This document shows positions 34,430 through 48,000 of a DNA stretch of 64,000 nt, one piece after another; position 1 is the stretch's first letter, and every line of letters begins with the position of its first letter. The DNA lies in NCBI GenBank assembly GCA_020465985.1, contig JAANYP010007201.1:558001-622000 (forward strand), in the 5' to 3' direction. The notes beneath the pieces were generated by a model that saw only the letters and a list, made by a program, of their open reading frames with translations, was not told the origin of the DNA and made no database searches. Source of the DNA: Centrapalus pauciflorus (Eukaryota; Streptophyta; Magnoliopsida; Asterales; Asteraceae). Position numbers and translations under genes: made by a program.

Positions 34430-35122
34430 TTCGCTTCAGAAATCAGAATGCCGCCCTAAACACGTAAAAATTTATAGACAAGGAGCCAAAACAAAACCCA
34501 ATTGCGTTAACTTAACGCCTTTATCTATATTACTTGGGGAGCAAGATTCCAGAAGGTTCCGGGTTCCAGGGATGGTTTTAAACTTTTAACCATCCACTTG
34601 TCCTCTGTCCATTAAAAATATATATAATAATGTCACAACACACTTTCAGATTGGTTCATTTCGGATGCTATAATTTTTACTGTTACTTTAAATTTTCAAG
34701 GGTTAAATGATGCAAATGCAACAATTTTTTCTGAATTTACTCAAATGATTAATTACTCTATTTTGGATCTCATGGTCTTGTATTCGAAATTTCAAATATA
34801 ATATGCTGAAAAGTACTTGTAACCGGTTGATGTTGAAGTTTTTGCTCATGTTACAGTTATTTGTTGACTCATATGCATACGTGACAATATGAATGCATTT
34901 TAATTTAAAAGATGATACCATATCAACATTGTTAACCGGTAGAATCGATCCGTGGTCATCAAAAGTTTATATCGACAAGATAAAGTGAGTACAATTATCA
35001 TCCAAATCACAACAATGGCAACTTATTCATTTAAGTAATTTAGAATAGTGTGTTGCATTTGTGTGTTGTGACCTGATTTTTAATGATCAAGTTTAGCGAG
35101 AAACATACTCTTTAGTAATACA
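34430..35122. other. UBL5 upstream region
   Basis: Should contain the UBL5 promoter and probably a leader intron. No other gene recognised. Frames are short. Confidence 0.5.
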
Positions 35123-35649
35123 CTAGTCTAATGACACATGTATTACATGGGTATGTTTAATAAATAAATAAGTTTTAAAACTATATAAAAACTTTAAATA
35201 TTATTATAAATATAATAAAAAGAGTAATAGGACATTAATGTTAAATGGTATACATAAAAATTTGAAATCATATAAACTATGAAATTAAAAGTCATGTTAT
35301 AAAATAAAACAAACAACTATGTACGAAATTATAATTGGAATTGTATTTTATAATACTTTTAATATATAATTATGATTAAAATTTTAAATTGAAAGTCACT
35401 GTTTAATTTTAATTTAGGATAACATTTAAATTTGAATATGATACTTTTTAAAATTTTATATTAGTTTGTAAAATTTTAATCTAAATTATGAAAGTTAAAT
35501 TAACAAATCTAAATTTTATTTTTTGTTCTTATTTATTTGAACATTAATTATTTAGAAAATTGATTGATTTATTTAAGGAAAAAAGACGGAAAATTAAAAA
35601 TGAAGACGTTATGGGACATAAAATGTTCACATTCATTAATATGTATAGA
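35123..35649 (-). mobile_element. Non-autonomous Helitron (minus strand)
   Basis: Read on the minus strand it begins TCTATACATATTAATG after an A and ends with a hairpin CCCATGTAATACATGTG, then CATTAGACTAG before a T. 527 bp, no coding sequence. The hairpin matches those inside the Helitron at 23899, so the two belong to one family. Confidence 0.65.
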
Positions 35650-35691
35650 TTATTTATGATAACTATCAAATTGTGACAAGTTTTAAAATTA

Positions 35692-36860
35692 GGGAGAATT
35701 TCATATATACCCCTCCAAAATTCATAATATCATATATACCCAACCTAAAATTTTAATAATATATATATCCCTCCTAAACATCATAATATCATATATACCC
35801 AATTTTAATTATTAATATCACATATATCCCTCTTAAACATCACTAATATCATATATACCCAAATTCATTAATTTAATTATTTTTAAAACATTTAAAACTC
35901 ATAATTAATATATCTTATTAATTAATGACCATTATACCATTACTCATTTCTTCTTTCAACTACTAAACTTCAAAATATCATATTTATCCAAATTAAATTA
36001 AAATATCATATCCCTTTTAATAATTTTATATAATTTATTTTTGTAAATTTTACTAAATAAATTTTTCAAACTAATAAAAAAGTTGTATCATGTTTTTGCT
36101 CGTTTTTAATCAAATCGTATCGTCTTATTATATTTTCTTATTTGTTTTTTTTCTACAGCAATCTATATACTATTAACTGATTACATATTTGTTTTAGTTT
36201 GAAACTTATTCCTTGGATCGTCTTGCTCAAATCTATATGAACGAAATCGTCATTAGACACGGTGTTCCTAAGTCTATTGTCTCTGATCGAGATAGTAGAT
36301 TCACTTTGAATTTCTGGGCTGCTCTGCAAAGAACATAATATGTAATCAGTTAATAGTATATAGATTACTGTAGAAAAAAAACAAATAAAAAAATATAATA
36401 AGACGATACGATTAGATTAAAAACGAGCAAAAACATGATACAACTTTTTTATATTTATTTTTAATGTTAATTTGTTTTAGTTTGAAGAATTTATTTAGTA
36501 AAGTTTACAAAAATAAATTATATAAAATTATTAAAAGGGATATGATATTTTAATTTAAGTTGGATAAATATGATATTTTGAAGTTTAGTAGTTGAAAGAA
36601 GAAATGAGTAAGGGTATAATAGTCATTAATTAATAAGCAATATTAATTATGAGTTTTAAATGTTTTAAAAATAATTAAATTAATAAATTTGAGTATATAT
36701 GATATTAGTGATGTTTAAGAGGGATATATGTGATATTAATAATTAAAATTGAGTATATATGATATTATGATGTTTAGGAGGAATATATATGATATTAAAA
36801 TTTTAGGTTGGACATATATGATATTATAAAGTTTTGGAGGGGTATATATGAAATTCTCCC
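35692..36860. mobile_element. Mutator-like element with ~500-bp inverted arms and captured DNA
   Basis: Inverted arms 35692-36189 and 36337-36860 match over nearly their whole length (ends GGGAGAATTTCATATATACC), the right arm carrying about 26 extra bases near 36460. Perfect 9-bp duplication TTAAAATTA at 35683-35691 and 36861-36869. Between the arms lie 147 bp from a Ty3/Gypsy integrase gene. No transposase. This fits a Pack-MULE-like element of foldback form; the 9-bp duplication is the main evidence for Mutator. Confidence 0.85.
36201..36335 (+). pseudogene. Captured fragment of a Ty3/Gypsy integrase
   Basis: An open 45-codon stretch reads YSLDRLAQIYMNEIV, then RHGVPKSIVSDRDSRFT, then FWAALQ. 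This is the integrase core of plant Gypsy elements, including the second catalytic aspartate in SDRD. It has no start, no stop and no flanking polymerase, and lies exactly between the inverted arms of the element at 35692. Confidence 0.85.
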
Positions 36861-36869
36861 TTAAAATTA

Positions 36870-37447
36870 TACTTACCTAGTATAATGTTTAAAATAAGAC
36901 AAATGAAAACGTATATTTCCATTTAATAGCATAAATCCTATCTTAAATGATGATATTTTTACTTTTTTAGAATGTGAAAATTCAATTCCTTAAATGTGTA
37001 TTTATTGAAATTTATAATTCCTTTTTTTAGCAATCTGTCCTAAATTATTTTCCCATCACCATCCACAAGGGTACTGTGTACATGTAGGTGATGGATGTAT
37101 GACGTTGGGTGTTACAACTCATTAAAGCACGATGCACATCATCATGCTTAAAAGAAGAATCGAGGAAATCCTGAATTCAAATTAATTGAAATGAAAAAAA
37201 AAAAAAAAAAAAAAAAAAAGGCTCACAGCAACAATGACTTGCTAATAGAGGGCCGAAATTAAAACCTCACCGGAGTCCAGAATATGTGAAAACATAATTA
37301 GAAACAGAACCAGGAACAACAACAAGAGAAAAGAACAACAGAAGCAATAATCAATAGTCAACATCTCAGATTAACCTACGCAGCTATGTCCATTTTAACA
37401 AAATTATACTGTACATCACTTTGATACAAATGTTTTAAAATCAATTT
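36870..37447. other. Intergenic DNA and 3' flank of the PP6 subunit gene
   Basis: Convergent side of the SAPS gene; the last 200 bp are likely its 3' UTR. Contains a poly-A run at about 37193-37219. No other gene. Confidence 0.5.
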
Positions 37448-40400
37448 TCACTCTGAAACTGCAATCTCTTGATCGACCCTCCAGTAGTTGCTGTCGTTGA
37501 ACTCTTTCAGGCTTGCCCCGCTCTCGCTGACGTTCTCTTTTTCGGGTCCATTGGGTGTTACATTTCTCTTTAAAGCCGCCTCCCCAACAATGCCCTCTTT
37601 AAGAGCTTTATCCATGGCCTTTTCCGACCCATCTAATTCCACCCCTACAAACTCGACATCTTCAAACAATGATGGTACCACGGCATCTTTTTGGCTTGAA
37701 TCAGACGATCCACCTGACCCTTCTTCACTTGGCGTGCCATTGGGTAAAGATGGTGAGCCTGGGCTATTCGAGAACCCTACCCCCACTGATGTCTCTACTG
37801 AACTGGGACTGTCGTCATCAGGGGTATTATTGTAATCTTCAAACGGGTTCACTCCTGACCCACCAACAGGGAGATTTAAAGGCTCACCCCAACCTACCCA
37901 TTCAGGCATAGGCCGATCTGCAAACAGATCTTCGTTGTCTGTTGTCTCAAATCTGAAGAAACCCACATCAGAGGCACTTGTTTTTTCATTCTCGCCCATA
38001 TTTAAGTCTGTGTCACTATTTACCACATAGTCCTCACTGAACGGATTTGGGCTTCGATTGGGATTATAATTGGGTGTACTATTGTTAGAATTTTTGATAT
38101 CGACAAGTTCTTCATCCACACCAACCACCACATCGTCATCATTACTGCTGTTTGCACCAGCCGACGCTCCATTCAAGTTGATCTCATCCATCATCAATTC
38201 AGAAGGTGAGGTGGTGCTCATATGTGCATCACCCATTTTATCGTCTTGGAAAGCAAACCAATTTGAATTTGTGAACAAACTGTTGCAACCAAACAAAAAA
38301 CAAGTTAACTACAGTTTCAAATTTTAATGGAGTTCATGGACATTCAACCTCTGCCAACAGTTTCATGCTACCAAACCACGTGCAATAAATAGTAGTCCTA
38401 TGCATAATGAAATTAATTTTGTTAGCATAAACCAAGTCCAGCTTCCTAAGTGATAGAACTGCAATGATCTCTCTAGGTATCATTTGAGCCAACTAGCAAA
38501 CCCCCACCCCCACCCATTTCCAAAAAAACAACAAAACAGTCTAAGTTTTAAAGGACAGTACATTCTAGCTTCCTTTCTTGTGGATTTTGCAAATTACGAC
38601 CACCCCATTGTCATATCATCACAAAAGATGGATGGTGATTATTTATTTATTTGGGTCCCAAAGATCCCCTTTTTCGTCATTAGTGAAGAGTCTTTAAGAC
38701 ATTTGATAAATAATTGAACATTTTCTTCAGACTGCGCGCCTAGCCAAATGTCGCGGTTTTATAGGAAGGTAGATTCAAGATTCACTTCCAGAAACTTACC
38801 TGCCTTGGTCATCACCCAGCCTCAGGGATGATATGACAACTTCAGATGATTCATCGTCAAAGTATCCCTCCTGCATCTCAAAATTGAATTACAGATTTCA
38901 GTATTAGTATCATAACAGTTGCAGAGACACAAACCAACAACTTAAATAATAATTAGTTATGATAATCATAATTCAAAGAATAGGAAAAGGGACAAAAAAA
39001 AAACACACGCTCCCATGTGTGATGGATTCCCCTGGATGAATGCAAGAAATGAACTCTGAGTAAAATATTACCTCCTCTTGACCAAGAGTTCCATGTCCCT
39101 GTAATCAGGATAAGCAGAGTACCATAAGTATGGTATGAAGATTCTATAAATAGATACACACTTGTTGGAGGACCTTCAACATACCTCGTCACCTTCCTCA
39201 TTATCATACGCATTGTATATAAATGCCTGGCTTAGATTATTTGCTAGAGCAGCAACATCGTAGTCTCTGTCATGATGAATGTCATCTTCATCACTATCCC
39301 GATTCCTATCATGTACTGAAGTTGGCCGGCTAAATACATCAACATAGAACAATGATTAGCTTCAGAACCCAACTTATTCATTTTCATTATTCTATTATAT
39401 ACATGAATACTTTCTGTATGGATGATAAAAGAATTCTCTAAACACACACACACACACATAGCATAATGCCATAATATGAACAACCGCATCCCCAAAAGAA
39501 CACCAGGGAGTCATAAAATTTATAAAATCTCTGAATCCCAGTATTCATGTATCACGCACCCATATCAACTACAAAAACCCAACATATGCGTGCTCCAATC
39601 CTTCTACACCTTCTCTTACCCTTTATATATTCCCAACTACCCTTCCACAGCATTATCATCCCTAAACATGTTAGGCTGTTACCTATGACATTGTTTCTCA
39701 TTAGTGCAATTTAGACTCTCTCTTGACATGTCCTTGCAAGGGTATAAGGTTGTAAAAGGAGTAAACCAATGTGTAGATATCAACATAATGTAACAACATT
39801 TTTTATGAGCAAAACATGGTTGCAGGTGGAAGACATACCCACAAGCCCATCTGTAGACATTTTCGACCATATTCCGCTCCTGTAGAACCGTAGCCTGCCA
39901 CTCATTCCATTTGCTACTTTCCTAGATCACAAGAACAAGTGCCTAATTACAGGCTTGCAAGAGAAATATAAAGATCTATATTGAAGGAAAACACTTGTAA
40001 AGAAAAGACTGTTTACATGAGAGCTTTTTATTATGATTGCAAAACGAGCCTACGAGACCTATACCTTAAGGAAAAGTATAGCTGACAAGCATGTTTTCAA
40101 TGGTTCGTAGTACATTATAGCAGTGAAACTTCATATTGTAAGTAGTGACATTCCATTGTCGTCAAACAATAGCAGCATATACTTACGAAAGATTTTCTAT
40201 CATCAACATTTTCTAAATAATATCACACCTGAATATGCACCTGAATGCGGTTATCAGTATTCCCCAACCGCATGATTTTATTAGCAATGCGGGTGATATG
40301 TCCCAGGTTCCCAACTCGGGGTGCCTTTCTTCCAGCAGCCGGCAATGTAGGCTGAATAAATAAGAGCTCTTGTTACATATTCTTTTAAGAAACGGTAAAA

Positions 40401-43400
40401 ACGATTCATTGAACAAAAATAACAAACATGCAGTCAAATTAACCCTTAAGTAAGAATAAGTGAATAACCCATTTCTGGCCAAAATCTTGACAGGGTCATT
40501 AATGTACAGATGTGACTATGTGAAGCAAAGGCATCTAATGTCGTAAGAATTTACCCCATATTTTTCAATTGATAATATTAAATGATTGTTTAGGTGTAAT
40601 TTCAAGATGAAATAATTTTCTGATAATATAGAAAAACTAAAAGCAAAAACAAAATGTTCCCATAAAGTCCAGACAATGGCAGACCAGGCAACATTTTGGC
40701 CGTAAATTGGTTCTTAATACTTCACAATGAATTTAACAATATATATGTAACATTTCTTATTTGTCCAATTTATAACTTTTAGTAAGTTGGGAGGCAGAGC
40801 AATTGTCCCAAATCATAGTATACTTTACATAATAAATTTCAAAATAGAATAAACCAGCTTATTTAACCAGCCTCATGTAACAAGCAGTTATGCTTATTTG
40901 GTTAAAAGGTATTTCCATCGCAAAAGGGTTACCTGATTAAGTTCTGCAGAAAGGAAGGGATTATTCTCTGTTTGAAGAATCTTTTCCAACAATCCACAAT
41001 CTCGAAACAGATGATCAATGATGGTATTGTTTGTGCTTTCTAGGCAAGAAAATATTATACTCTCGATGTGATGATGCAAGGCACTATTGTATGGGTACCT
41101 GCATCGATTAACCATTATCACAACAATTAGAATATGCACCATATAAAATCTAATTAATTACCATGGTCAATTATTTGACATTTAACTACGACAACCATCC
41201 TCTGTACATTACCAGAACACCAAAATTGAAGGTACTAGAAGTGCCTTACTCAAAGAAAAGATCAAGTACTCTTTGTATAGTTCCAGAGCTGATTGATTCT
41301 TTCTCTGCAAATTCATTCCCAGTCTTCAATAAAACTGCAATGAATTCCACAATCTGCAGGCCGATAATACATCCATGACCCAACATGAAAATGCTTGTGG
41401 GATAATGTAAATTTATGTTTGATATGTGTCAACCAAATCCTGAATCTTATCCCCTCTGTGTATCATCTTAGCCAAAAGGCCCAAAACCATGTGTATCATC
41501 ATCACAAATTTGTTCTTAAAAAACATATGCAACTATTAGAAGGCAACATGTTAATAATCTGACCTTTAGACGATGCTTCCCTAGAGGAGGCTTCAACTGG
41601 CCATATGTAGTTGGCAAGATTTTCTCATCTAGTGACACATTCAATAACATCAACAGGTCACCTGAAAGTCAACATTCAATTGACCATCAAAAACCAAATA
41701 TCACCTAACAGACCAAACTTATTTAGCTAAACAACAAGCAATTGTGAACATCACGCCATCCAAGATTGGGCAGTAACTTCAGTAACCATAATGTATAACC
41801 AAAACAAGTCCTTTTAAAAAATACCAAATAATTTAAGTTTCATATATAGATACTATTTGAAGTCTCTATTGTGTAATTCCAAAAGTTTCAGTTTACCAAT
41901 CTATTTTGTACTGTGAACACAATTAGCAGTTTCTGTATCACAACAAAATCAAGATGTGCTTGATAAGACTCTTTCTTTATTTAAAAAAGAAATAAGTTCA
42001 AAATTCTAAATCAAACATCACATTTGTGTTCTGCTGGGTTTATAAGCTTAATTTCATGGTCAAACAATCGACACATGTTTTTGTAAAGCATGACAACGTC
42101 AAATTCAAGTTCACAATTTATACTTGTGTGTGTCTGTATTTCAAAGAAAACTTAGGCTGCGTTTAGTTGACGAAAACAAGCCGGTTTTCTGTTTTTGTTT
42201 TCAACGAAAACAAGTCTTAATTGAAAACATGTTTAGTTTGACATTATTCTAATTTTTTTGTCATTTTCTAAATGTTTTCATTTTCTAAATTTATAATAGA
42301 AATTGGAAAATGCATTAAAGGAGTTTTCAACCATTTTTCTAATTTTCAAAAGTGAAAACAAGGGACGTGGTGAACACGTTTTCAAAATTTTCTCCTAATT
42401 TTCTAGAAATGTAATAATGAAAACAAATTCTGGAAAAGTGAAAGTGAAAACAAATATCAATTTTCCATCAACTAAACACACCCTTAACATTGAAAGACGC
42501 TGAAAATTAAAATGTTAAGATGTGACTGCAGCTTAAGATAAAATTAAAATAAGACAAACCCCGGCCTTCATATCTACAAACTCACCTAGTACAGGCAGCA
42601 TAGCACCTATAGTCTCCTGGTTGACTTGCACAGGTGACTCGTATACATGCTGACCTCTAAAAGAATAAAATGGAGGTAAAGGAATTGATCTTTTTGGATC
42701 CAACAAAGATATACACACAGACAATGAGCTGACAAGTCCAGATTTTGAATGGGAATCACCCAACGCATGACTGAAGATCCTTGAAACGAAACTGGGTAAA
42801 GAAATAAAAGCATAAGCAATATCAAGTGATGCAACTTAAGGAGTACGTAAACAAAAAGCTAGTATATGAGGCAATACAAACCTTGAGTTAGAAAGTTTAG
42901 ACGCAAGAGGAGATGATGTGTTTTTAGTTATAGCACATAAAGTCTCTGCTGCGTTTACATGTACTTCAGGAGGACTCTGAAGCAACACCACAAAGGACAA
43001 GTGGGTAACATTTTAGAGTTAGCAGTTGAAAAGAGGAATAGCAAGCATTCGATCCATTAATATGTAAACCACTTTTCAAGCTAAGCACAGAATAAGAAAA
43101 CTTGCAAATGAAAGTTGGCAGGCAAAATTAATAAAAATCAGATAAAAGTACTGTCACCAACTTGCGTATCCTTGAAGTTTAAGAGTTGGCTGTAACTGCA
43201 ATGGAACCAGTAGAGGTCACTGGTAAAAGTTTTCTAATGGGTGTATCGGAAGCAATCAATAGTATGTATGAATCACAACTACAAATTAGATCTATAACTC
43301 TCTTAACATTTTAACCATTGGACTCATGGGTGTCACATGTGCAAGCATTGTAATGGCCTATCACAGTATCACACGCAATAATATATATATTATAACACGT

Positions 43401-44583
43401 ACACATTTGTATCTAAAGTCATATTAGAGCTGTCAAGAGTACGTATTTACACACAGATAATATCTGTGTGTGTGTATTGAATACAAAATTGTACTCACAG
43501 ATGGACTTAATTTATCCACAATCATCTCCAACAGGTTGCTATCCGTTAACCACTGCATCACATCCACAGAATCGGGATACATATGATCGTCGGCTCCAAC
43601 AAGCCTTACCAAGACCTGTGTTTAAAAGGTAAGACCAAAATAACCACTCATTCGTCAAGTAAGAGATGCCATGAAGCTCAAAGTAATATTGCTCAAGCCA
43701 ATTTAAGAATGAACCTAATAACAGGTTTTGAGAAACCTGAATAGGATATTAACTAACCTCCGTGATTGATGTAATTCCAATCAAATCAACCAGCTGCTGG
43801 AAAACATGTTGATGGACCTGTAGACATATATAACACACAATTCTCTGGTAAGAACGGAGGAAGAAAACCAAAGAAAACTGCATGATTAAACAGCATGCAA
43901 GCATTAGAGCTTGTCAGTATCTTTTGTTTTGAAAACAAATTTGAAGTTGAAGTCATTGGAAAATAATGATACATAAAACCAACCAAGTAACCAGTTATGA
44001 ACCTCTAGTTAACTAATTTTAATGCATCAAAATCCAAATTGTATGATGTGAGTTACAGTGATCACAAATTCCAGGTCATAAAATCATGTGTACGTAAGAT
44101 TTAATTGCTACATCCAGAAACCACTCCTCTCAGAATAAGATGGAATGGTTTCAGTCGACATGATTCTAATTTGGAGAAAGCATAAAGTCAACCCTAAACT
44201 ATACCATCAAACAACTGTATCTTTTACACAAGTCACGATATTCAGTGGATTATCAATGTAATTGCCAGTAACAGTGTAAAAAAACTAATAATTTAGTAAA
44301 ATGGTTGAAAAATGTATTTAAGAATGGAAGTAGAAATTGTAATATCAAGTGGATGTAGTGATGGAATGGTACGATTGAGCCTCTGTGAAGAATTATGCAG
44401 AAAAGTAAATAAAAAGACAAGAACATGAATAAAGAAAGTTTACTGACTTGAACATAATTCATAAGAGGAACCGTCTTCCGCAACATGAGACATATCACAA
44501 CCTACATCATCGCCAAAAATATATATCAACCAATTGCTTTTGCCAGATCAATGAAGAATGAGCATGACATTGTGTGTGAGATG

Positions 44584-44676
<93 letters not shown>

Positions 44677-46557
44677 CACACACACACAGAGAATCCTATA
44701 TACGAACTTCTTGCACCGTATATTTTTCTCTCAATGTTATAAAATTTTAAAACAAAGACCTTGAGTGTAACTGTGACAATTGTGGCAGATTATATAGGCA
44801 CCACATTTTACATCTGTGTTTTTCCCTTTCGAATCCATGAGCAACGGTTTATATTCGGCTAAAAAGATATAGATCCCTCTCCCTCCCTCGAATTGATCTT
44901 ACAATTAGATATAATATGGGTACTCACTGCAACTATGCAAAAATGATATAGCTTTAAAAAACATACCTTGCTGAAGTACCCTGCAAGCAAAGCGCTATGA
45001 GAACGTGTCGGCTCCAGGAATGAGAAAAGTAAATTCATTAGCTGCGAGTTCGAGTTTGGAAGAAGATCATGTGAGACAGGATGTAATGAGGCAAAATTTT
45101 TGTAATAACTCCTACTAAATTACTAATCATAGCTCAGAAACTTAAATATTAATGGGCAAACCTCCTCTTCTTCCACTAAAGTTTTGAAGATCACATCAAT
45201 TTCACATGTAAATATCTCACAAGCAATGAAAGGGAACCTATACATGTAACAGAAATTATCAGACATAATTAACTTTGCTCCAAATATTGTATTGGACAAG
45301 ACAATCTTTAAGTTATTGAGGGAATAACTATGGAGATTATGCTTCATGTATTGAAAGTTTCTGCATGTGACCAATGACCTACTTGAATATACGTTTGCTA
45401 TCAGCGTCCTCCTGAGGCTCCTCGATGACATATCGCAGTAATTGTTCAACCTGAACTCTGTCCCGCAAGCTGGAAAACAAGCACTCTCTTGAGTATTTAG
45501 CAGATATAATATTGTCTTCCTATTTGCAATCTACTTCATTGACATGTTAAGAACTTCAACTATGGGAAGCATCAACTATCTAGATGGTGGAGGCAGAGAG
45601 ATGCCTCTAAATTACTATGATAGAAGCATAATTACAGTTGATGAGGCGACTATTTAAATGTCTCTAGATTACTATGATAGAAGCATAATTACAAGTTGAT
45701 GAGACGGCTATTTAAAGCTTTGCATTCTTGAATAATATCTTCCTCGTCCAAGAGCTCTTCCAGAGTGAAACATTCTTTGTCCAAGATAGACTCGACCTAG
45801 AAATATGACAAACCATATGTTAGGATAAAATAAACATACGTACTAAAGCTAAATGCCGCAAGAAGAAATACAACTGGCCCGGTGCAAACTTGAGCGAACC
45901 ATTTGAGATTTGACCCATTTGTTGACACTTGCACAATCCACAACATAAAGAAATAATGACACTCTTTTACTTACAAATTTCACATTGCCTCCCTATCAAC
46001 AAATAAATCTGCGGAGTTGCCTTGATATTAAGCCTGTTTATCAACTAAATAATACATACTGTGAACTACATGTGCATAGTCAAGCACATCAAATATGTAA
46101 ATATCATTGTGTTAACTTCCATTGATCAGCAACTGAGAATTCTCCTTAAACCCTATGTTCCACAGAGTTCATTACCATTTATGCCCTTTTGTATAGCTTC
46201 GAAATATTAAAGATCCCAGATCGCTCCTTTATGTTTCCCTCGGTTCTCACATAGACTAGTCACTAGTGTAGTAAATAACTGAAAACTCGGTGATCATAAC
46301 TAATTTAACTGATATTTCATTTGAGCCAGTCATCTTAAATTTATGCTGTATTAGTCCAGTAATTCAACAAACGATATTTATGAGCCAATAAGTAATATAC
46401 TGGAAACAGTCAGCTTAACGCAAAACACTTAAAACTGGTAATTGACAAATTTTTGACATTGACTTTTAATAATCGCTGTATACATGACATAAAAACAAGT
46501 CGTGTTATAGTAACTTACCGGCGAAGAAGCAGGAACAGCTGTAAGATGCCAAAACAT
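37448..46557 (-). CDS. SAPS-domain PP6 phosphatase regulatory subunit (SIT4-associated)
   Basis: Regulatory subunit of the SIT4/PP6 phosphatase family, 853 aa over 19 exons, all in frame: 46557-46519, 45796-45693, 45469-45383, 45237-45162, 45041-44967, 44501-44448, 43817-43758, 43615-43499, 42976-42882, 42791-42586, 41661-41564, 41353-41250, 41098-40933, 40351-40229, 39921-39839, 39329-39185, 39098-39072, 38870-38800, 38279-37448. Starts MFWHLTAVPASSPVESILDK, typical of the family. The helical SAPS region (about 30-480) includes LEELLDEEDIIQECKALN, FLEPTRSHSALLAGYFSKVV and PPLGKHRLKIVEFIAVLLKT. Then come DRDYDVAALANNLSQAF and YFDDESSEVVISSLRLGDDQ, and a long acidic, Ser/Asn-rich, probably disordered tail in the last exon. 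Partner and phosphatase are known only from the family. Introns hold a MITE (42155) and a compound microsatellite; the exon 2 donor is tandemly duplicated. Confidence 0.93.
42155..42483. mobile_element. Harbinger/Tourist-like MITE in a SAPS-gene intron
   Basis: Left end GGCTGCGTTTAGTTGACGAA, right end ACTAAACACACCC, flanked by TTA on both sides (42152-42154, 42484-42486). 329 bp, non-coding, between exons 10 and 11. Same terminal family as 9525 and 30818. Confidence 0.75.
44590..44690. repeat. Compound (TA)n(GA)n(CA)n microsatellite
   Basis: About 66 bp of TA, then about 22 bp of GA and 14 bp of CA, inside the intron between SAPS exons 5 and 6. The tyrosine/isoleucine-rich frames across it are translation of the repeat. 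Confidence 0.95.
45602..45716. repeat. Tandem duplication across a SAPS-gene splice donor
   Basis: Two units, 45602-45658 and 45659-45716, match closely (both contain ATTACTATGATAGAAGCATA). On the minus strand each covers the end of exon 2 plus the start of its intron. The exon-side unit has the donor used in the model (after 45693); the other unit has lost one T (CAACT before GTAATT). Using the second donor would read into TAA at once. Confidence 0.85.
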
Positions 46558-46830
46558 GTTGAATTTTAACAGGCTTTAGATCTGCAAACCCTAGATGGGA
46601 AGGAGAGAGAACAGAAGGTAAAGATTGACAATTGGCCGCAGAGAATAATTGGAGCAAAAGCGAACAAAAGCCCTATTATATTGGGATGTTTTGGAGAGGA
46701 AAAAACAGCGAAATCGATTAAATTGAGAAGAGGCAGAGATGAACTCCAAAAGGGTTTTCTCAGAATGAGCCAAGATAGATTTTAGAGCGTTGTGCTAACG
46801 GGGAGGGGGGGCAGGTTGCAAAAGGACACA
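46558..46830 (-). promoter_or_regulatory. 5' UTR/promoter of the SAPS gene with telo-box
   Basis: Upstream of the SAPS start on the minus strand. AAACCCTAG at 46586-46594 (plus-strand coordinates) is a telo-box within about 40 bp of the start codon. No TATA box was assigned. Confidence 0.45.
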
Positions 46831-48000
46831 AACACTGATGGCGCATAATAACTAAGTTAACAAATCCGATACTAAAAAATTACATTACACAAAAAATAAT
46901 CAACAATTCAACATGATATTATAGACCTTTTTGTCAGGTTAGGTTCTACAGAGCAACAAGAGTTTTCTACTAGTTTTAAAAAATATTTTTCAAAATATTA
47001 TTGTTTTAAATTAATTTATAAACCATTATCGTTTTAAATTTATTAATATTGATATTAAACTATTAATAATATTATACTTATTTAGCATATGCTTGGTTGG
47101 ACCTAATAAAATGACACCAAACCACATGAAAGTGTCAATTTCATCATTCTTTTTCTTGTACTCGGAATTAATTATTGGATAGACCAACTTAATTAATAGA
47201 AATCAATAAGTATTGAAAAACCAAAAATATATACGCTATCTATATACACATGTGTTGTAGTATGATATAAAAGTTTATTGTGCAATGACGAGTAATAAAT
47301 ATACTATGCTTACTTGTATTGTAGCATACTTTACGAATATTTTGCAATTGCATATCTATGTTGTGTGTCTCATAAACATAAGTCATCATCATACAAACAG
47401 TGTGTTGTTTCGTTAGCTTGCTTAATTTTGTTATACATGTTATTGTTTGTTGATTGTGATTTCAATTGCATAATCAACCAACCCGTGTTTCTGAATGTTG
47501 ATGTTTATTACTTCTGTTGGCTTTCTCTTTCATGTGGATTTTAGTAGGTGCCCTATGTGGGATTTTACGAGTGTCGTTTGGGCGATGATAATCAATGGGC
47601 TTTATGGGTGCGGTTGGATGGACAAGGTTTTGAAAGAAGTTGTAGGGGTTTAGTTGGCTAGATAATTGTCCCTCTGTTATTTATTTGGGTTTAATCGGTA
47701 ACATTTTTAAAGGGAGGTTAAAATTTTGTGTGTTTATTTGTGTTAGACTTGTAAAATTTTTAAAGAGATAGATGAGTCTTGTGATTGGAGAGATGAGTTG
47801 TCATAAGGAAGGTCTAGTGAGTTTACATTTAATTTAAACTACAATGTTATTATAATTAAGATGACTTTTGGTTTGCAACTATGAATTGCTAGGTATAACT
47901 TTGAAAGTAGGATGGTATATGAATAAATATAGTTTCTTAAATTATGATGTTTGGTTTAAATAGGCTTTCTTGAAATATATTTATAAAAAGTAATCGAAAT
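46831..48000. other. Intergenic DNA
   Basis: No gene recognised. A frame of 76 codons at 47314-47544 is unlike any family I know and is probably chance. Confidence 0.45.

Noticed and set aside
47314..47544. 76-codon frame in the intergenic region
   Set aside because: Hydrophobic, cysteine-rich chance frame without family resemblance or gene context.
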